Assembly: GCF_031844685.1 (NCBI RefSeq) | Contig: NZ_CP134605.1 | Span: 434,001-498,000 of the forward strand | Direction of reading: 5' to 3' | Source of the DNA: Streptomyces sp. ITFR-21 | GTDB lineage: Bacteria > Actinomycetota > Actinomycetes > Streptomycetales > Streptomycetaceae | DNA length: 64,000 nt | Part shown: piece after piece, positions 8,850 to 17,915 of the stretch | Numbering within the stretch: the first letter of the stretch is position 1 | How the letters are laid out: the number at the start of each line of letters is the position of its first letter | Made by a program: the position numbers and the translations under genes | The notes under the pieces: generated by a model | Told to the model about the DNA's origin: nothing | What the model saw: only the letters and a program-made list of their open reading frames with translations | Databases searched by the model: none

Positions 8850-10508
8850 CTACCTAGAGGTCTTGGGGGGCGCGGTGCCGCGCAGGAAGGTGCGGCTCGG
8901 CAGTACGCACACCGCGTACAGCACCAGGGCCACCAGGCCGATGGCGAAGAGCGCGATCCGGCCGTCGCCGTAGCGCCGCTCCAGGGAGAGGATGGTGACC
9001 ACCATCACCGCGCCGCCGAGGAACGGCCAGATGCAGGCCCGGGCGATCCAGCGCAGGCCGATGCCGCCGCCGCGCAGGGCGATCAGGAAGAAGGGGACGA
9101 CGATGCCGGCGGCGACCAGGATGTGGGCCTGCGAGACGCCGACGATGCCGTGCAGGTGGGCGGCCACGATCAGCACCGGGATCAGCGCGACCAGCCACAG
9201 GCCCTGCACACCGATGAGCGAGCGGCGCCGGCCGAGCGCGACCAGGCAGTCGTAGGCGAGTTCGCAGCCGATCCGGACCAGGCCGAGGCCCATCAGCCAG
9301 GGCAGCGCCTTGGCGGCGGGCAGCCACTCGTCGCCGTAGATCAGCTGCACGATCGCGTGGGAGAAGCCGGCCAGCAGTATGCAGATGGGGACGGTGCCGG
9401 TGATCACCACGCCGAGCGCGCGGCTGAACCCGCGGGCCAGGCCCTGGGCGGAGTCGGCCAGCCGGGAGAACCCCGCGAAGGAGACCCGGCGGGCGGCCTC
9501 GGAGATGATCCGGACCGGCCAGCTGGAGATGTTGAAGGCGAGCACGTAGAAGCCGAGTTCCACGTTGCCGAGGGTGGAGCCGACCACCAGGGTGTCGACG
9601 TTGACCACGCCGAGGGCGAGCAGGCTGGCGCCGGCCAGCGGCAGGCCGAACCGCAGCAGCGCCCTGGCCTGCCGGGGGTTCCAGCCGAGCTTCAGGGTGC
9701 CGGGGGCGGCCAGGCAGAAGCCGATCAGGGCCGCCACGTTGCCGACCACGGCGCCCCAGGCGAAACTCATGGCGCCCATGCCCTGGAAGGCCAGCAGCAG
9801 CGTCACGCCCGTGCTGAGCACGAAGTTGACCGCGTCGATGACCATCCGCCGGCCCTGGGCGAACTCCCTGGTGAGGAAGCCGGCCGGGACCTGGGCGACG
9901 CCGTCCAGGATCACGCACAGGCACATCACCCGCAGTACACCGGTGGCCTGGGGCGACCCCATGGCGTGGGCGACGGCCGGAGAGGCGGCGAACAGCGCCA
10001 CGTACAGGGTGAGGCTGGACAGCACGCTGAGGCTGAGCACGGTGGGTGCGAAGCGGCGCGGGTCTCCGTCCCAGCGGACGATGGCCAGGCCGACACCCAG
10101 TTCGTTGGCGGACAGCAGCACCATCAGCACGGTCTGCGCGATGCCGTAGACGCCCCAGGCGGCCGGGCCGAGGGCGAAGCGGGCCAGGATGATGCCGGTG
10201 GCGAAGTTGCCGAGCCGCATCACCATGGTGTTGATCAGGCTCCACCGGGCGGCGGAGCGCACCCGCCGGCCCAGCGGCGCCGAGGTCGCCGGGCCGGCCG
10301 GCAGCGCGTCGGCCTTGGCCGGCGGGACGACCGGGGCGAGCGGCGGTAGGGGCTCCGGCTCCCGGATCGCCCACGACGGGATCGGGCGCATCCGTGGGAA
10401 GGCGGCCGCGTCGGGGTCGACGGGATCGGTGGGGCCGGAAGGGACGGGAGGGGCGTTGACGGCGGCGGTCTCTTGCGCCGAGGTGTCCGTTGCGCGCGCC
10501 CTGTGCAT
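8850..10508 (-). CDS. Lipid-linked oligosaccharide flippase, Wzx/MATE-like
   Basis: A 552-residue polytopic membrane protein. After a Pro-rich cytoplasmic N-terminus of about 85 residues come 12-14 hydrophobic helices in the pattern of the polysaccharide_synt/MOP family: RSAARWSLINTMVMRLGNF, ANELGVGLAIVR, PAGFLTREFAQGRRM, and VNVDTLVVGSTLGN with a charged residue inside the membrane. It should move undecaprenyl-linked repeat units across the membrane for the Wzy-type polymerase. I start at the ATG at 10508 with AAGGAG 8 nt before it. It is followed after 7 nt by the beta-helix gene in the same operon. Confidence 0.87.
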   Translation of the reverse strand: MHRARATDTSAQETAAVNAPPVPSGPTDPVDPDAAAFPRMRPIPSWAIREPEPLPPLAPVVPPAKADALPAGPATSAPLGRRVRSAARWSLINTMVMRLGNFATGIILARFALGPAAWGVYGIAQTVLMVLLSANELGVGLAIVRWDGDPRRFAPTVLSLSVLSSLTLYVALFAASPAVAHAMGSPQATGVLRVMCLCVILDGVAQVPAGFLTREFAQGRRMVIDAVNFVLSTGVTLLLAFQGMGAMSFAWGAVVGNVAALIGFCLAAPGTLKLGWNPRQARALLRFGLPLAGASLLALGVVNVDTLVVGSTLGNVELGFYVLAFNISSWPVRIISEAARRVSFAGFSRLADSAQGLARGFSRALGVVITGTVPICILLAGFSHAIVQLIYGDEWLPAAKALPWLMGLGLVRIGCELAYDCLVALGRRRSLIGVQGLWLVALIPVLIVAAHLHGIVGVSQAHILVAAGIVVPFFLIALRGGGIGLRWIARACIWPFLGGAVMVVTILSLERRYGDGRIALFAIGLVALVLYAVCVLPSRTFLRGTAPPKTSR

Positions 10509-10546
10509 GGGAACGACTCCTTGCCGGGTGGCTCGTCTGATGCGGG

Positions 10547-11419
10547 TCACACGAAGCGGTGCGCGTCGCCGCCGGTCGTCACGGACTCGTCCGCCGGTTC
10601 CGGGAGCGGGCCGGGCGGCGCCGGGTCGGCCGGGTCGGCGGGGTCGGCCGGGCGGGCGCGGTCCACCGGTGTGCGGTCCACCGGTGCGCGGTCCCCCTCA
10701 CCCGCCCACCGGGGGGCCGGCCTGGCCGCCCTGACGGGGGCGGGCGGGTCCTGCACGGCGGGCTGCTCGGGCGGCCGCGTCTCGGGGCCGGCCGCCCGCC
10801 CGGCGTGCCGCCGGCCGGCGGGCCTGCGGAGCCGGGCCTCCACGTAGAAGGTGGCCACCATGCTGATCACCAGTCCGGCCAGCGCGGCCATCACCAGGTA
10901 CTCCAGCCGGGTCTTGGTCTGGGCGACCGGGATCTGCGGCGGGACGATGGTGGTCATCCGGATCATCGCCTGCGGCACCACGCCCTGCTGTACCTGGAAG
11001 TCCGCCAGCCGCTGCTTGGCGTAGGCGGTGAGCAGCGTGTCGGACTTCAGTACCGCTGTTTTCCGGGTGCCGGTGACGGTGAGCCACATCAGCGGTCCCT
11101 GGGCGTTGTCGGCGATCTTCGCCACCAGGGTCCCGCTGGCGCCCTGGCGCCGCAGGGCGGCGAGCGAGGCGTCGGAGTTGAGGTTGCGGGCCAGGCTGTC
11201 GGCCATGCCGGTCAGCGAGGTCTGCGTGCTCAGGAACGGGTTGCCGTCGAAGTCCTTCGTGGCGGCCTGCGAGTTGAGCAGCATCACCGTGCTCTGCGAC
11301 TGGTAGGAGATCGGCACCGCCAGATAGACGCCGACCGTCACCACCACCGTGAGCAGCAGACCCGGCACCAGTATGTACCAGCGTCTGCCCATGACCCGGC
11401 AGATCTCAGCGAGATCCAT
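10547..11419 (-). CDS. Wzz-like polysaccharide co-polymerase (no kinase domain)
   Basis: A 290-residue protein with helix 1 near residues 14-34 (RRWYILVPGLLLTVVV), the block PISYQSQSTVMLL also found in the Wzz-Wzy fusion protein, an extracytoplasmic domain, the proline motif IVPPQIPVAQTK (about 158-169), helix 2 (about 173-193), and a long Pro/Arg-rich cytoplasmic tail. It lacks an ATP-binding BY-kinase domain. It overlaps the end of wecB by 14 nt and is followed by the flippase gene after 38 nt. Its role would be to set chain length together with the fused polymerase. The tail may dock other assembly proteins (inference). Confidence 0.8.
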   Translation of the reverse strand: MDLAEICRVMGRRWYILVPGLLLTVVVTVGVYLAVPISYQSQSTVMLLNSQAATKDFDGNPFLSTQTSLTGMADSLARNLNSDASLAALRRQGASGTLVAKIADNAQGPLMWLTVTGTRKTAVLKSDTLLTAYAKQRLADFQVQQGVVPQAMIRMTTIVPPQIPVAQTKTRLEYLVMAALAGLVISMVATFYVEARLRRPAGRRHAGRAAGPETRPPEQPAVQDPPAPVRAARPAPRWAGEGDRAPVDRTPVDRARPADPADPADPAPPGPLPEPADESVTTGGDAHRFV

Positions 11420-12560
11420 GCTTGTCGTTCCCCCTCGCGGCCCCGTGTTGCGTGGTCGAGAGCATATCGGTGGGTCTGGGCCGGGTCCGTGCGGTGCCTC
11501 CCTCCAGCAGGACGTCCGCGATCCGTTCGCTCGCCCTGCCGTCCCACAGCTCGGGCCGGCGGGGGGCGGGCGGTGCGGCCAGTACCCGGGCGGCGGTGGC
11601 GACGATACGGTCCGGGTCGCGGCCGGCCAGTGTGTTGGTGCCCTGCTCGACGGTGATCGGGCGCTCGGTGTTGTCCCGGAGGGTCACACAGGGCACACCG
11701 AGGGCGGTGGTCTCCTCCTGGACGCCGCCGGAGTCGGTGAGCACCACCCGGGCGGAGTCCTGGAGCGCGATGAAGTCCAGGTATCCGGCGGGCGGTACCA
11801 GCCGGATGCCGCCGGGCACGCCGAGTTCGGCGAGCCGGCCGGCCGCCCGGGGGTGCACCGGCAGCAGCAGCGGGCAGTCGGCGGCGATCTCGCCGAGCGC
11901 CTTGAGCAGGCCGGTGAGCACCGCGGGGTCGTCGACGTTGGCCGGCCGGTGCAGGGTGACCAGGCCGTACTGCCCGGGGGCGAGGCCGTAGCGGTCCAGT
12001 ACGTCGGAACGCCGGGCCCGTTCCAGGTTGGCGAGCAGCGTGTCGATCATCACATTGCCGACGACGTGGATCTGGTCGTCGCGGTAGCCCTCGGCGCGCA
12101 GGTTGTCGGCGGCGTCCGGCGAGGGGGCCAGCAGGTAGTCGCTGACCCGGTCGGTGGCGACCCGGTTGACCTCCTCGGGCATGCCCCAGTCGCGGCTGCG
12201 CAGGCCCGCCTCGACGTGGGCGAGCAGCGGGCCGGCCTTGGCGGTGACCAGGGCGCAGGCCAGGGTGGAGTTGATGTCGCCGACGACCACCACGGCGTCG
12301 GGGGCGGTCTCGGCGAGCAGCGGCTCGAAGGCGGTCATCACCCGGCCGGTCTGCTCGGCGTGGCTGCCGGAGCCGACGCCGAGGAACCGGTCGGGCGGCC
12401 GGATGCCGAGGTCGCGGAAGAAGACGTCGTTCATGGCGTCGTCGTAGTGCTGTCCGGTGTGGACCAGCACGACCTCGGCGCCGCGGCGCTCCAGGGCGTC
12501 CATCACCGGCTTGATCTTCATGTAGTTGGGGCGGGCCCCGGCCACACAGACGATTCTCAT
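11406..12560 (-). CDS. wecB: UDP-N-acetylglucosamine 2-epimerase (non-hydrolysing)
   Basis: A 384-residue enzyme converting UDP-GlcNAc to UDP-ManNAc in the cytoplasm. Family motifs are complete: GARPNYMKIKPV, VHTGQHYDD, GDINSTLA, HVEAGLRS, PEEVNR, VTLHRPANVD (catalytic His) and SGGVQEE. I use the ATG at 12560, where homologues begin. An in-frame ATG at 12644, only 5 nt after the wecC stop with GAGGTG before it, would add 28 low-complexity residues and is a real alternative. The product feeds WecC, encoded next to it, to make UDP-ManNAcA. Confidence 0.93.
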   Translation of the reverse strand: MRIVCVAGARPNYMKIKPVMDALERRGAEVVLVHTGQHYDDAMNDVFFRDLGIRPPDRFLGVGSGSHAEQTGRVMTAFEPLLAETAPDAVVVVGDINSTLACALVTAKAGPLLAHVEAGLRSRDWGMPEEVNRVATDRVSDYLLAPSPDAADNLRAEGYRDDQIHVVGNVMIDTLLANLERARRSDVLDRYGLAPGQYGLVTLHRPANVDDPAVLTGLLKALGEIAADCPLLLPVHPRAAGRLAELGVPGGIRLVPPAGYLDFIALQDSARVVLTDSGGVQEETTALGVPCVTLRDNTERPITVEQGTNTLAGRDPDRIVATAARVLAAPPAPRRPELWDGRASERIADVLLEGGTARTRPRPTDMLSTTQHGAARGNDKHGSR

Positions 12561-12648
12561 CGCGGAGCTCGCCGGCCTCTCGTGCTGTTCGGGACGGTCC
12601 GGCCGTCCGGTCGGTCCGGGCTGTCCCGGGGTCGGGCGGTCCATCGGG

Positions 12649-13905
12649 TCAGAGCACCTCGATCGTGGGGCCGGACAGCCGGCGACGGCAGTCGAGGACG
12701 AGGGAGGCGTGCTCGGTCACCAGGTCGTAGTCGAAGGAGTCGTGGTCGGTGAGCAGCACCACCAGGTCGGCGTCGGCCAGCTCCTGCCGGGTCAGCTCCA
12801 CCCGGGTCAGCCGGGAGTCGACGGCCGCAGTCTCCACCACGTGCGGGTCGGCGGCCCTGACCTCGGCGCCCATGTCCAGCAGCAGCTGGGATATCCGCAG
12901 CGAGGGCGACTCGCGGGCGTCACCGGTGTTCTTCTTGTACGCCAGGCCCAGCAGCAGTACCCGGGAGCCGTTGACCGACCGGCGCCGCTCGTTGAAGGCG
13001 TCCGTCACCCGGCGGACCACGTAGTCGGGCATGTGGCCGTTGATGTCGTTGGCGAGCTCCACGAAGCGGAAGCTCTGGCCGAGTTCGCGCTGCACCCGCC
13101 AGGACAGGTACGAGGGGTCGATCGGCAGGCAGTGGCCGCCGACGCCGGGGCCCGGGGTGAACCGCATGAAGCCGAACGGCTTGCTGGAGGCGGCGTCGAT
13201 GGCCTGCCACACGTCGATGTCCAGGTGCCGGGCGAACATCGCGATCTCGTTGACCAGGGCGATGTTGACGTGCCGGAAGGTGTTCTCCAGCAGCTTGGCG
13301 AGTTCGGCCTCCTTGGGCGAGCCGACCGGCACCGTGGTGTCGACCAGTTCGGCGTAGAAGGACTGGACGGCCTTGAGCGAGCCGGCGTCGACCCCGGAGA
13401 CGACCTTGGGGGTCTCCTTGAAGCCCCACACCGGGTTGCCCGGGTCGATCCGCTCGGGGCTGTAGCCGAGGTGGAAGTCGGTGCCGGCGGTGAGTCCCGA
13501 GCCGTCCTCCAGCAGCGGCGCGAACAGCTCCTGGGTGGTGCCGGGGTAGGTGGTCGACTCCAGGACCACGGTGGCACCCGGCCGCAGATAGCGGGCCAGG
13601 GTGCGGGCCGACTCCTCGATGTAGCGCAGGTCCGGCACCCCGTCGGTCAGCGGTGTCGGCACGGTCACCACGGCGACGTCGAAGCCGCCGCAGTCCCGGG
13701 CGGAGTCGCTGGGGCGGTAGGCGCCGCGGTCCATGGCGGCCGCGATCCGCTCGGAGGAGACGTCCTCGACGAACGAGACCCCGGCGGCCAGGCTCTTGAC
13801 CCGGCCGGCGTCCACGTCGTACCCGATGACCTCGTGGCCGACCTCCGCGGCGCGGATGGCCAGTGGCAGGCCCACGTATCCCTGTCCTACGACGACGACG
13901 CGCAT
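12649..13905 (-). CDS. wecC: UDP-N-acetyl-D-mannosamine dehydrogenase
   Basis: A 418-residue UDP-sugar 6-dehydrogenase: NAD-binding GQGYVGLPLA (7-16), TVPTPL, ESTTYPGTT, YSPERIDPG, KLLENTFRHVNIA (Lys204), and the catalytic cysteine in GPGVGGHCLPIDP (Cys259), then the C-terminal UDP-binding domain (GLAYKKNTGDARESP). It oxidises C6 of a UDP-HexNAc twice, using NAD. I favour UDP-ManNAc because wecB follows and a WecG/TagA transferase precedes it; UDP-GlcNAc or UDP-glucose dehydrogenase remain possible. The start at 13905 overlaps the upstream stop (TGATG). Confidence 0.88.
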   Translation of the reverse strand: MRVVVVGQGYVGLPLAIRAAEVGHEVIGYDVDAGRVKSLAAGVSFVEDVSSERIAAAMDRGAYRPSDSARDCGGFDVAVVTVPTPLTDGVPDLRYIEESARTLARYLRPGATVVLESTTYPGTTQELFAPLLEDGSGLTAGTDFHLGYSPERIDPGNPVWGFKETPKVVSGVDAGSLKAVQSFYAELVDTTVPVGSPKEAELAKLLENTFRHVNIALVNEIAMFARHLDIDVWQAIDAASSKPFGFMRFTPGPGVGGHCLPIDPSYLSWRVQRELGQSFRFVELANDINGHMPDYVVRRVTDAFNERRRSVNGSRVLLLGLAYKKNTGDARESPSLRISQLLLDMGAEVRAADPHVVETAAVDSRLTRVELTRQELADADLVVLLTDHDSFDYDLVTEHASLVLDCRRRLSGPTIEVL

Positions 13906-14672
13906 CAAAGACTCCTGTTCGCAGAACCCGCTGCGGGTGTACGGCGGATGAGTTCCCGGGCCGTCATCAGGAGGAAGGCCGCGTTGGTGGTGAGGTAGCG
14001 CCGGGCGAGCCGGCGCGGCTCCTGGAGCAGGCGGTAGAGCCACTCCAGGCCGAGCCGCTGCCAGGCCCCGGGGGCGCGTTTGGTGATTCCGGCGAGGATG
14101 TCGAAGGAGCCGCCGACGCCGTGCACGACGTCGACGCCGGTGCGCTTGCCGTGGGCCGCGGTGAAGATCTCCTTCTTCGGCGAGGTCATGCCGAGGAAGA
14201 GCAGCCGGGCGCCGCTGTCGTGGATGGCGTCGGCGATCGCCTCCTGCTCGGAGTCGTCGAAGTAGCCGTTGCGGTGGCCGGCGATCCGCAGCGCCGGGAA
14301 GCGGCGGCGGACCTCGGTGATCATCAGCTCCAGCACGTCGGCGCGGGCGCCGAGGAAATAGACGCCGATGCCCCGGGGCTCGGCCTCGGCGAGCAGCCGC
14401 ATGAACAGGTCGATGCCGGCCACCCGTTCGGGCAGCGGCTGGCGCAGCACCCGGGCGGCCCAGACCACGGCCTGGCCGTCGGCCACCACCAGGTCGCAGC
14501 CGGCGACGGCCTCGGCGAGCCGGGGGTCGCGCCGCATGTTGACCAGCTTGGCGGCGTTGACCACGCCGACCTCCAGCGGGCGGTGGTCGCGTACCGCGTC
14601 CAGGCAGCGCTGGACGGTCTCGTCCATGGTCAGTGCGTCGAGTGCGTAGCCGAAGAGGGTGCGGCGGGTCAT
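13905..14672 (-). CDS. wecG: WecG/TagA/CpsF family N-acetylmannosamin(uronic) acid transferase
   Basis: A 255-residue GT26 enzyme: VVNAAKLVNMRRDP, VVADGQAVVWAARVL (Asp65 at the position of the proposed catalytic Asp of TagA), VYFLGARADVL, RIAGHRNGYF, LFLGMTSPKKEIF, and HGVGGSFDILAG. Members transfer ManNAc (TagA) or ManNAcA (WecG) to a GlcNAc-linked polyprenyl carrier at the membrane. With wecC and wecB directly downstream, ManNAcA is the likely sugar. The ATG overlaps the stop of the upstream gene (ATGA) and its own stop overlaps the wecC start, so the genes are tightly coupled. Confidence 0.9.
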   Translation of the reverse strand: MTRRTLFGYALDALTMDETVQRCLDAVRDHRPLEVGVVNAAKLVNMRRDPRLAEAVAGCDLVVADGQAVVWAARVLRQPLPERVAGIDLFMRLLAEAEPRGIGVYFLGARADVLELMITEVRRRFPALRIAGHRNGYFDDSEQEAIADAIHDSGARLLFLGMTSPKKEIFTAAHGKRTGVDVVHGVGGSFDILAGITKRAPGAWQRLGLEWLYRLLQEPRRLARRYLTTNAAFLLMTARELIRRTPAAGSANRSL

Positions 14673-15868
14673 GCCTGCTCCCCCGTGGCCGCGGCCGACC
14701 GGGCGGCGGACCGCTCCTGGGCGAGCCAGGCGTAGAGCATCCAGCCGAACTCGTACGGGCGGCACTCGCGGTCGATCGCGGTGGGCCGGAAGACCCGGTC
14801 CAGCGGGGCGATCCGGGCGGAGCGGACGGCCCGGGTGGTCAGGCCGCGGGCGGCGCGGACCGCCTTCTTGGGGTCGCCGCGGAAGACCTTGCGCCAGGTG
14901 ACTCCGAGGTCGTCGCGGATGACGGACTCGGGCCGGTCGGTGGCGGCCAGCTCCGCGGGGGCGGCCATCCAGCTCAGGCCCCGTCGTATCGCCGCGCGCA
15001 GGTCGGTGCCGCCGGCGTCGGCGAGGTCGAACAGGGCGGTGGGCGCCATCGCGTGCTGGTGCACGCTGTAGACGGGGTAGCCCTCGACGTTGCGGCCGGT
15101 GCGGGCGTCGTAGTGCCACCACCACTGGCCCGCCTGGCCCTGGAGTTCGCCGATGCGGATGCCGCAGGCGTCGGCCGCGGCCAGCGCCCGCGGGTCGTCG
15201 CCGCTCGCGTGGGTGCGGGCCAGTGCCTGCAGCGGGTACGTCTGGTCGGCGAAGCAGCTGACGTGCGCCCGGTACCAGGGCACCAGGCCGGGGCCGGTGG
15301 CGTGCGGGAAGAGCGGGCTGCCGCCGATCCTGGCGGCCAGCAGGCGGTCGCGGGCGGCGGCGATGCGCTGCTCCACGTCCACGCTGTGGCGCGCGGCGGC
15401 GAGCGCGGACAGCACCCAGGCGGCCTCGACGGTGTACCGCGGGCCGTCGGCGGCGTCCAGCGCGGCCACCCGGTCCAGGGCGTCGGCGAGTTTGGGGTGT
15501 CCGGTCTCGGCGGCGGCCCAGGCGGTCAGGGCCGCGTCGCCGAGGTTGGTCACCTGCGGCAGCCGCTCGACCAGCAGTCCGGCGAACTCCTCGGCGGTGT
15601 GGCCGCCGAGGGCGGCGCGCTGCCGGTCCTCGGGCAGCAGCCGGACGCCGAGCGCGGTGATGGCCGCGTACCGGGTGCTCACCCCTCGGCTTTCCAGGGT
15701 CCAGCCGCCGTCCGGCGCGGGCCGGGCGGCCCGGGTGAACACGAAGGTGTCCTGGTCGGGCAGGTACATCGCGGGCAGGCCGGCCTCGGCGAGCGCGAGC
15801 AGCCGCTCGGCGAGCGCGTGCAGCGGCGGATCCTCGCCGCTCAGGGCCTGCAGACGTGTGGTGGTCAT
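14669..15868 (-). CDS. Unrecognised protein with alpha/alpha-toroid-like features, coupled to wecG
   Basis: A 399-residue protein I do not recognise. It is largely helical with repeated helix pairs and aromatic-rich blocks (PWYRAHVSCFADQTYPLQAL, GQWWWHYDARTG, YPVYSVHQHAMAPTAL, RPYEFGWMLYAWLAQE), reminiscent of six-hairpin or alpha/alpha-toroid carbohydrate enzymes. No signal peptide, so cytoplasmic. The start at 15868 has GAGGGG before it. It is the first gene of the leftward operon and its stop overlaps the wecG start (ATGA). A role in making or modifying the ManNAcA-containing glycan is likely from this position, but the reaction is unknown. Confidence 0.7.
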   Translation of the reverse strand: MTTTRLQALSGEDPPLHALAERLLALAEAGLPAMYLPDQDTFVFTRAARPAPDGGWTLESRGVSTRYAAITALGVRLLPEDRQRAALGGHTAEEFAGLLVERLPQVTNLGDAALTAWAAAETGHPKLADALDRVAALDAADGPRYTVEAAWVLSALAAARHSVDVEQRIAAARDRLLAARIGGSPLFPHATGPGLVPWYRAHVSCFADQTYPLQALARTHASGDDPRALAAADACGIRIGELQGQAGQWWWHYDARTGRNVEGYPVYSVHQHAMAPTALFDLADAGGTDLRAAIRRGLSWMAAPAELAATDRPESVIRDDLGVTWRKVFRGDPKKAVRAARGLTTRAVRSARIAPLDRVFRPTAIDRECRPYEFGWMLYAWLAQERSAARSAAATGEQA

Positions 15869-16404
15869 CGTCCCCTCACAATGATCATGAGCATGCCATG
15901 TCCGTGGGTGTGCCCGGGTCGCCCGGGTACACCGAGAAGCGGCGTCCGTGCCCGGCACGGGACGCCGGCCCGGCGGTGTGCGGCACACCCGCCAGGACCG
16001 ATTCGGTCCGGCACACCGACCCCCCTGGTCGCTTCTTGTCGATCGGCCCCGCGGCGGTCCCTCACCACCCCGGGTTTCCGGCGTTGCGGCCGACGCGGGC
16101 ACCGGCCCCACCGGCCGGACGGTCCCGCCGCGGTTCCCGACCGCGCACCCCCCGGCCGCCCCGTCACCGATCGCGTCAGCCCCCGCCGAGCACAGCCCGC
16201 CGGTCACATGTCACGCCAGCCTGCACCATGGAACACGATATGCCTACGGATATGTGCTGATTGACGCTTTACGGAAACCTGCCGCCGTCCGTTCACCCGC
16301 TGTTTCGGCCAGGCGCTCCCGGTGGACGGCGCCAAAGCCGGTCCGGCGGGGCCGCGAGCAAGGGCGGTCCGGCCCCGGGCGGTCCGGCCTCGGGACCGGG
16401 CCGC
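15869..16404. other. Intergenic region with likely leftward operon promoter
   Basis: No credible gene is seen in these 536 bases. A short AT-richer island lies at about 16229-16275, unusual against the surrounding sequence, and is a candidate site for the promoter of the polysaccharide operon beginning at 15868. I cannot pick a convincing -35/-10 pair. Confidence 0.4.
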
Positions 16405-17004
16405 TCACCGGCGTTCGGTGAGGACGCCGTCCTTCTCGTCGTGCAGCACGCCCGTCCGCGGACACTGCCACACCCCGGGCTCGCCGTCCCGCTCGGCCAG
16501 CCGCACCCCGGCCCGGCCGACCCAGCCGATCCGGCGGGCCGGCACCCCCGCGACCAGCGCGAAGTCCGGTACGTCCCGGGTGACCACGGCTCCCGCGGCG
16601 ACCAGCGCCCAGCGGCCCACCGCCACCGGCGCCACGCACACCGAACGGGCGCCCAGCGAGGCGCCCTCGGCGACCCGGACCGCGACCGCCTCCCAGTCCC
16701 CGCCGCGCTTGAGCTTGCCCGAGGGGTCCACCGAGCGCGGGAAGTAGTCGTTGGTGAGCACCGCGGCCGGACCGACGAACACCCCGTCGGCCAGCTCGGC
16801 GGGTTCGTAGACCAGCGCGTAGTTCTGCAGTTTGACGTTGTCGCCGATCCGCACTCCCGGCCCGACGTACGCGCCGCGGCCGACCACGCAGCCGCTGCCG
16901 AGCACGGCGTGCTCGCGGATCTGGGCGAGCTCCCAGATGGTGGTGCCCTCGCCGACCCGCGCGGTCTCGTCGACCTGCGAGGTCGGCTGTGTCCTGACCG
17001 TCAT
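16405..17004 (-). CDS. Left-handed beta-helix acetyltransferase, WbpD/WlbB-like
   Basis: A 199-residue hexapeptide-repeat acyltransferase: VDETARVGEGTTIWELAQIREHAVLGSGCVVGRGAYVGPG, then NVKLQNYALVYEPAELADGVFVGP and NDYFPR. This matches the layout of WbpD/WlbB enzymes that acetylate the 3-amino group of a UDP-2-acetamido-3-amino uronic acid. The partner WbpB/WbpE (3-keto formation and aminotransfer) is not in the window, so the substrate may differ. The C-terminus has a CPRTG...EKDGVLTE block. Start at 17004 has GGGGGAG before it. It belongs to the surface polysaccharide locus by position. Confidence 0.78.
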   Translation of the reverse strand: MTVRTQPTSQVDETARVGEGTTIWELAQIREHAVLGSGCVVGRGAYVGPGVRIGDNVKLQNYALVYEPAELADGVFVGPAAVLTNDYFPRSVDPSGKLKRGGDWEAVAVRVAEGASLGARSVCVAPVAVGRWALVAAGAVVTRDVPDFALVAGVPARRIGWVGRAGVRLAERDGEPGVWQCPRTGVLHDEKDGVLTERR

Positions 17005-17297
17005 GGCCGATTCTCCCCCTGCCTTCCCCCTGCGGGCTCTTCCCCAAGAGCCCTTCCCCGGACGTGCGGCTCCCCGGGATCGCGGGAACCGTGCAGAGCG
17101 AGCATAGGCGGTGGCCGGGCCGTTCGCGCCGAACTGACCGGACCGACGCGTTCCGCCCGCCCGCGGAGGTCACAATAGGACGCCGCCGGAGGGGGCCGCC
17201 GAGCGGCACCCCCTGTCCGGGGCACGCCGGTGGCACCCACCGCCGGCACGGCGCGGCACACCGGCCGCCCGCAGACGACGCAAGGACGTGACAGCGC

Positions 17298-17915
17298 ATG
17301 AGGCAGCTCGGCATCCCCGGGGCATGGGTGCAGGAACCGAAGGTCCTCACCGATCCGCGTGGCGGCTTCCACGAGTGGTTCCGCGAGGCCGACTTCGCCA
17401 CCGCCACCGGCCGCGACCTGCGGCTGGCCCAGGCCAACTGCTCGGTGTCGGTACGCGGGACGCTGCGCGGCGTCCACTTCGCGGACGTGCCGCCGGGCCA
17501 GGCGAAGTACGTCAAGTGCGTCAGCGGCGCGGTGCTGGACGTCGTGGTGGACCTACGGGTCGGGTCGCCGGCCTTCGGGCGGTGGGAGGCGGTGCGGCTG
17601 GACGACCGCGACCACGCCTCGGTGTTCCTGTCCGAGGGGCTCGGCCACGCCTTCATGGCACTGACCGACCAGGCGACGGTGGTGTACCTGTGCTCGGAGG
17701 GCTACGCGCCGGCCCGGGAGCACGGGGTGCACCCGCTGGACCCGGCGCTGGGCATCGAGTGGCCGGCCGGGGTGGAACCGCTGCTGTCGGCGAAGGACGC
17801 CGCGGCGCCCTCCCTCGGCGAGGCGCGTGAGCGCGGGCTGCTGCCGTCCTACGGCGACTGCCTGGCGTACGGCGAGCGGCTCAGCCGGACTTCCAGCGCC
17901 CGGTCCGGTGGTTGA
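17298..17915 (+). CDS. rmlC: dTDP-4-dehydrorhamnose 3,5-epimerase
   Basis: A 205-residue cupin enzyme: [32 protein letters not shown] (catalytic His60), [23 protein letters not shown] and [17 protein letters not shown] (Tyr near 130). It makes dTDP-4-dehydro-L-rhamnose in step 3 of dTDP-L-rhamnose synthesis. Its end converges with rmlA and the two coding regions overlap by 35 bp in antisense. The ATG at 17298 has AAGGAC about 10 nt before it. The 293 bp upstream hold no gene. Confidence 0.92.
   Translation: MRQLGIPGAWVQEPKVLTDPRGGFHEWFREADFATATGRDLRLAQANCSVSVRGTLRGVHFADVPPGQAKYVKCVSGAVLDVVVDLRVGSPAFGRWEAVRLDDRDHASVFLSEGLGHAFMALTDQATVVYLCSEGYAPAREHGVHPLDPALGIEWPAGVEPLLSAKDAAAPSLGEARERGLLPSYGDCLAYGERLSRTSSARSGG

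Noticed and set aside
8841..10349. Long rightward open frame over the flippase gene
   Set aside because: It is rich in His/Gln/Arg/Gly with no domain, has no ribosome binding site and is the antisense shadow of a clear membrane protein.
15910..15935. SigB-type promoter for the polysaccharide operon
   Set aside because: GGGCAC occurs on the minus strand but no GNNT lies 14-16 nt upstream.
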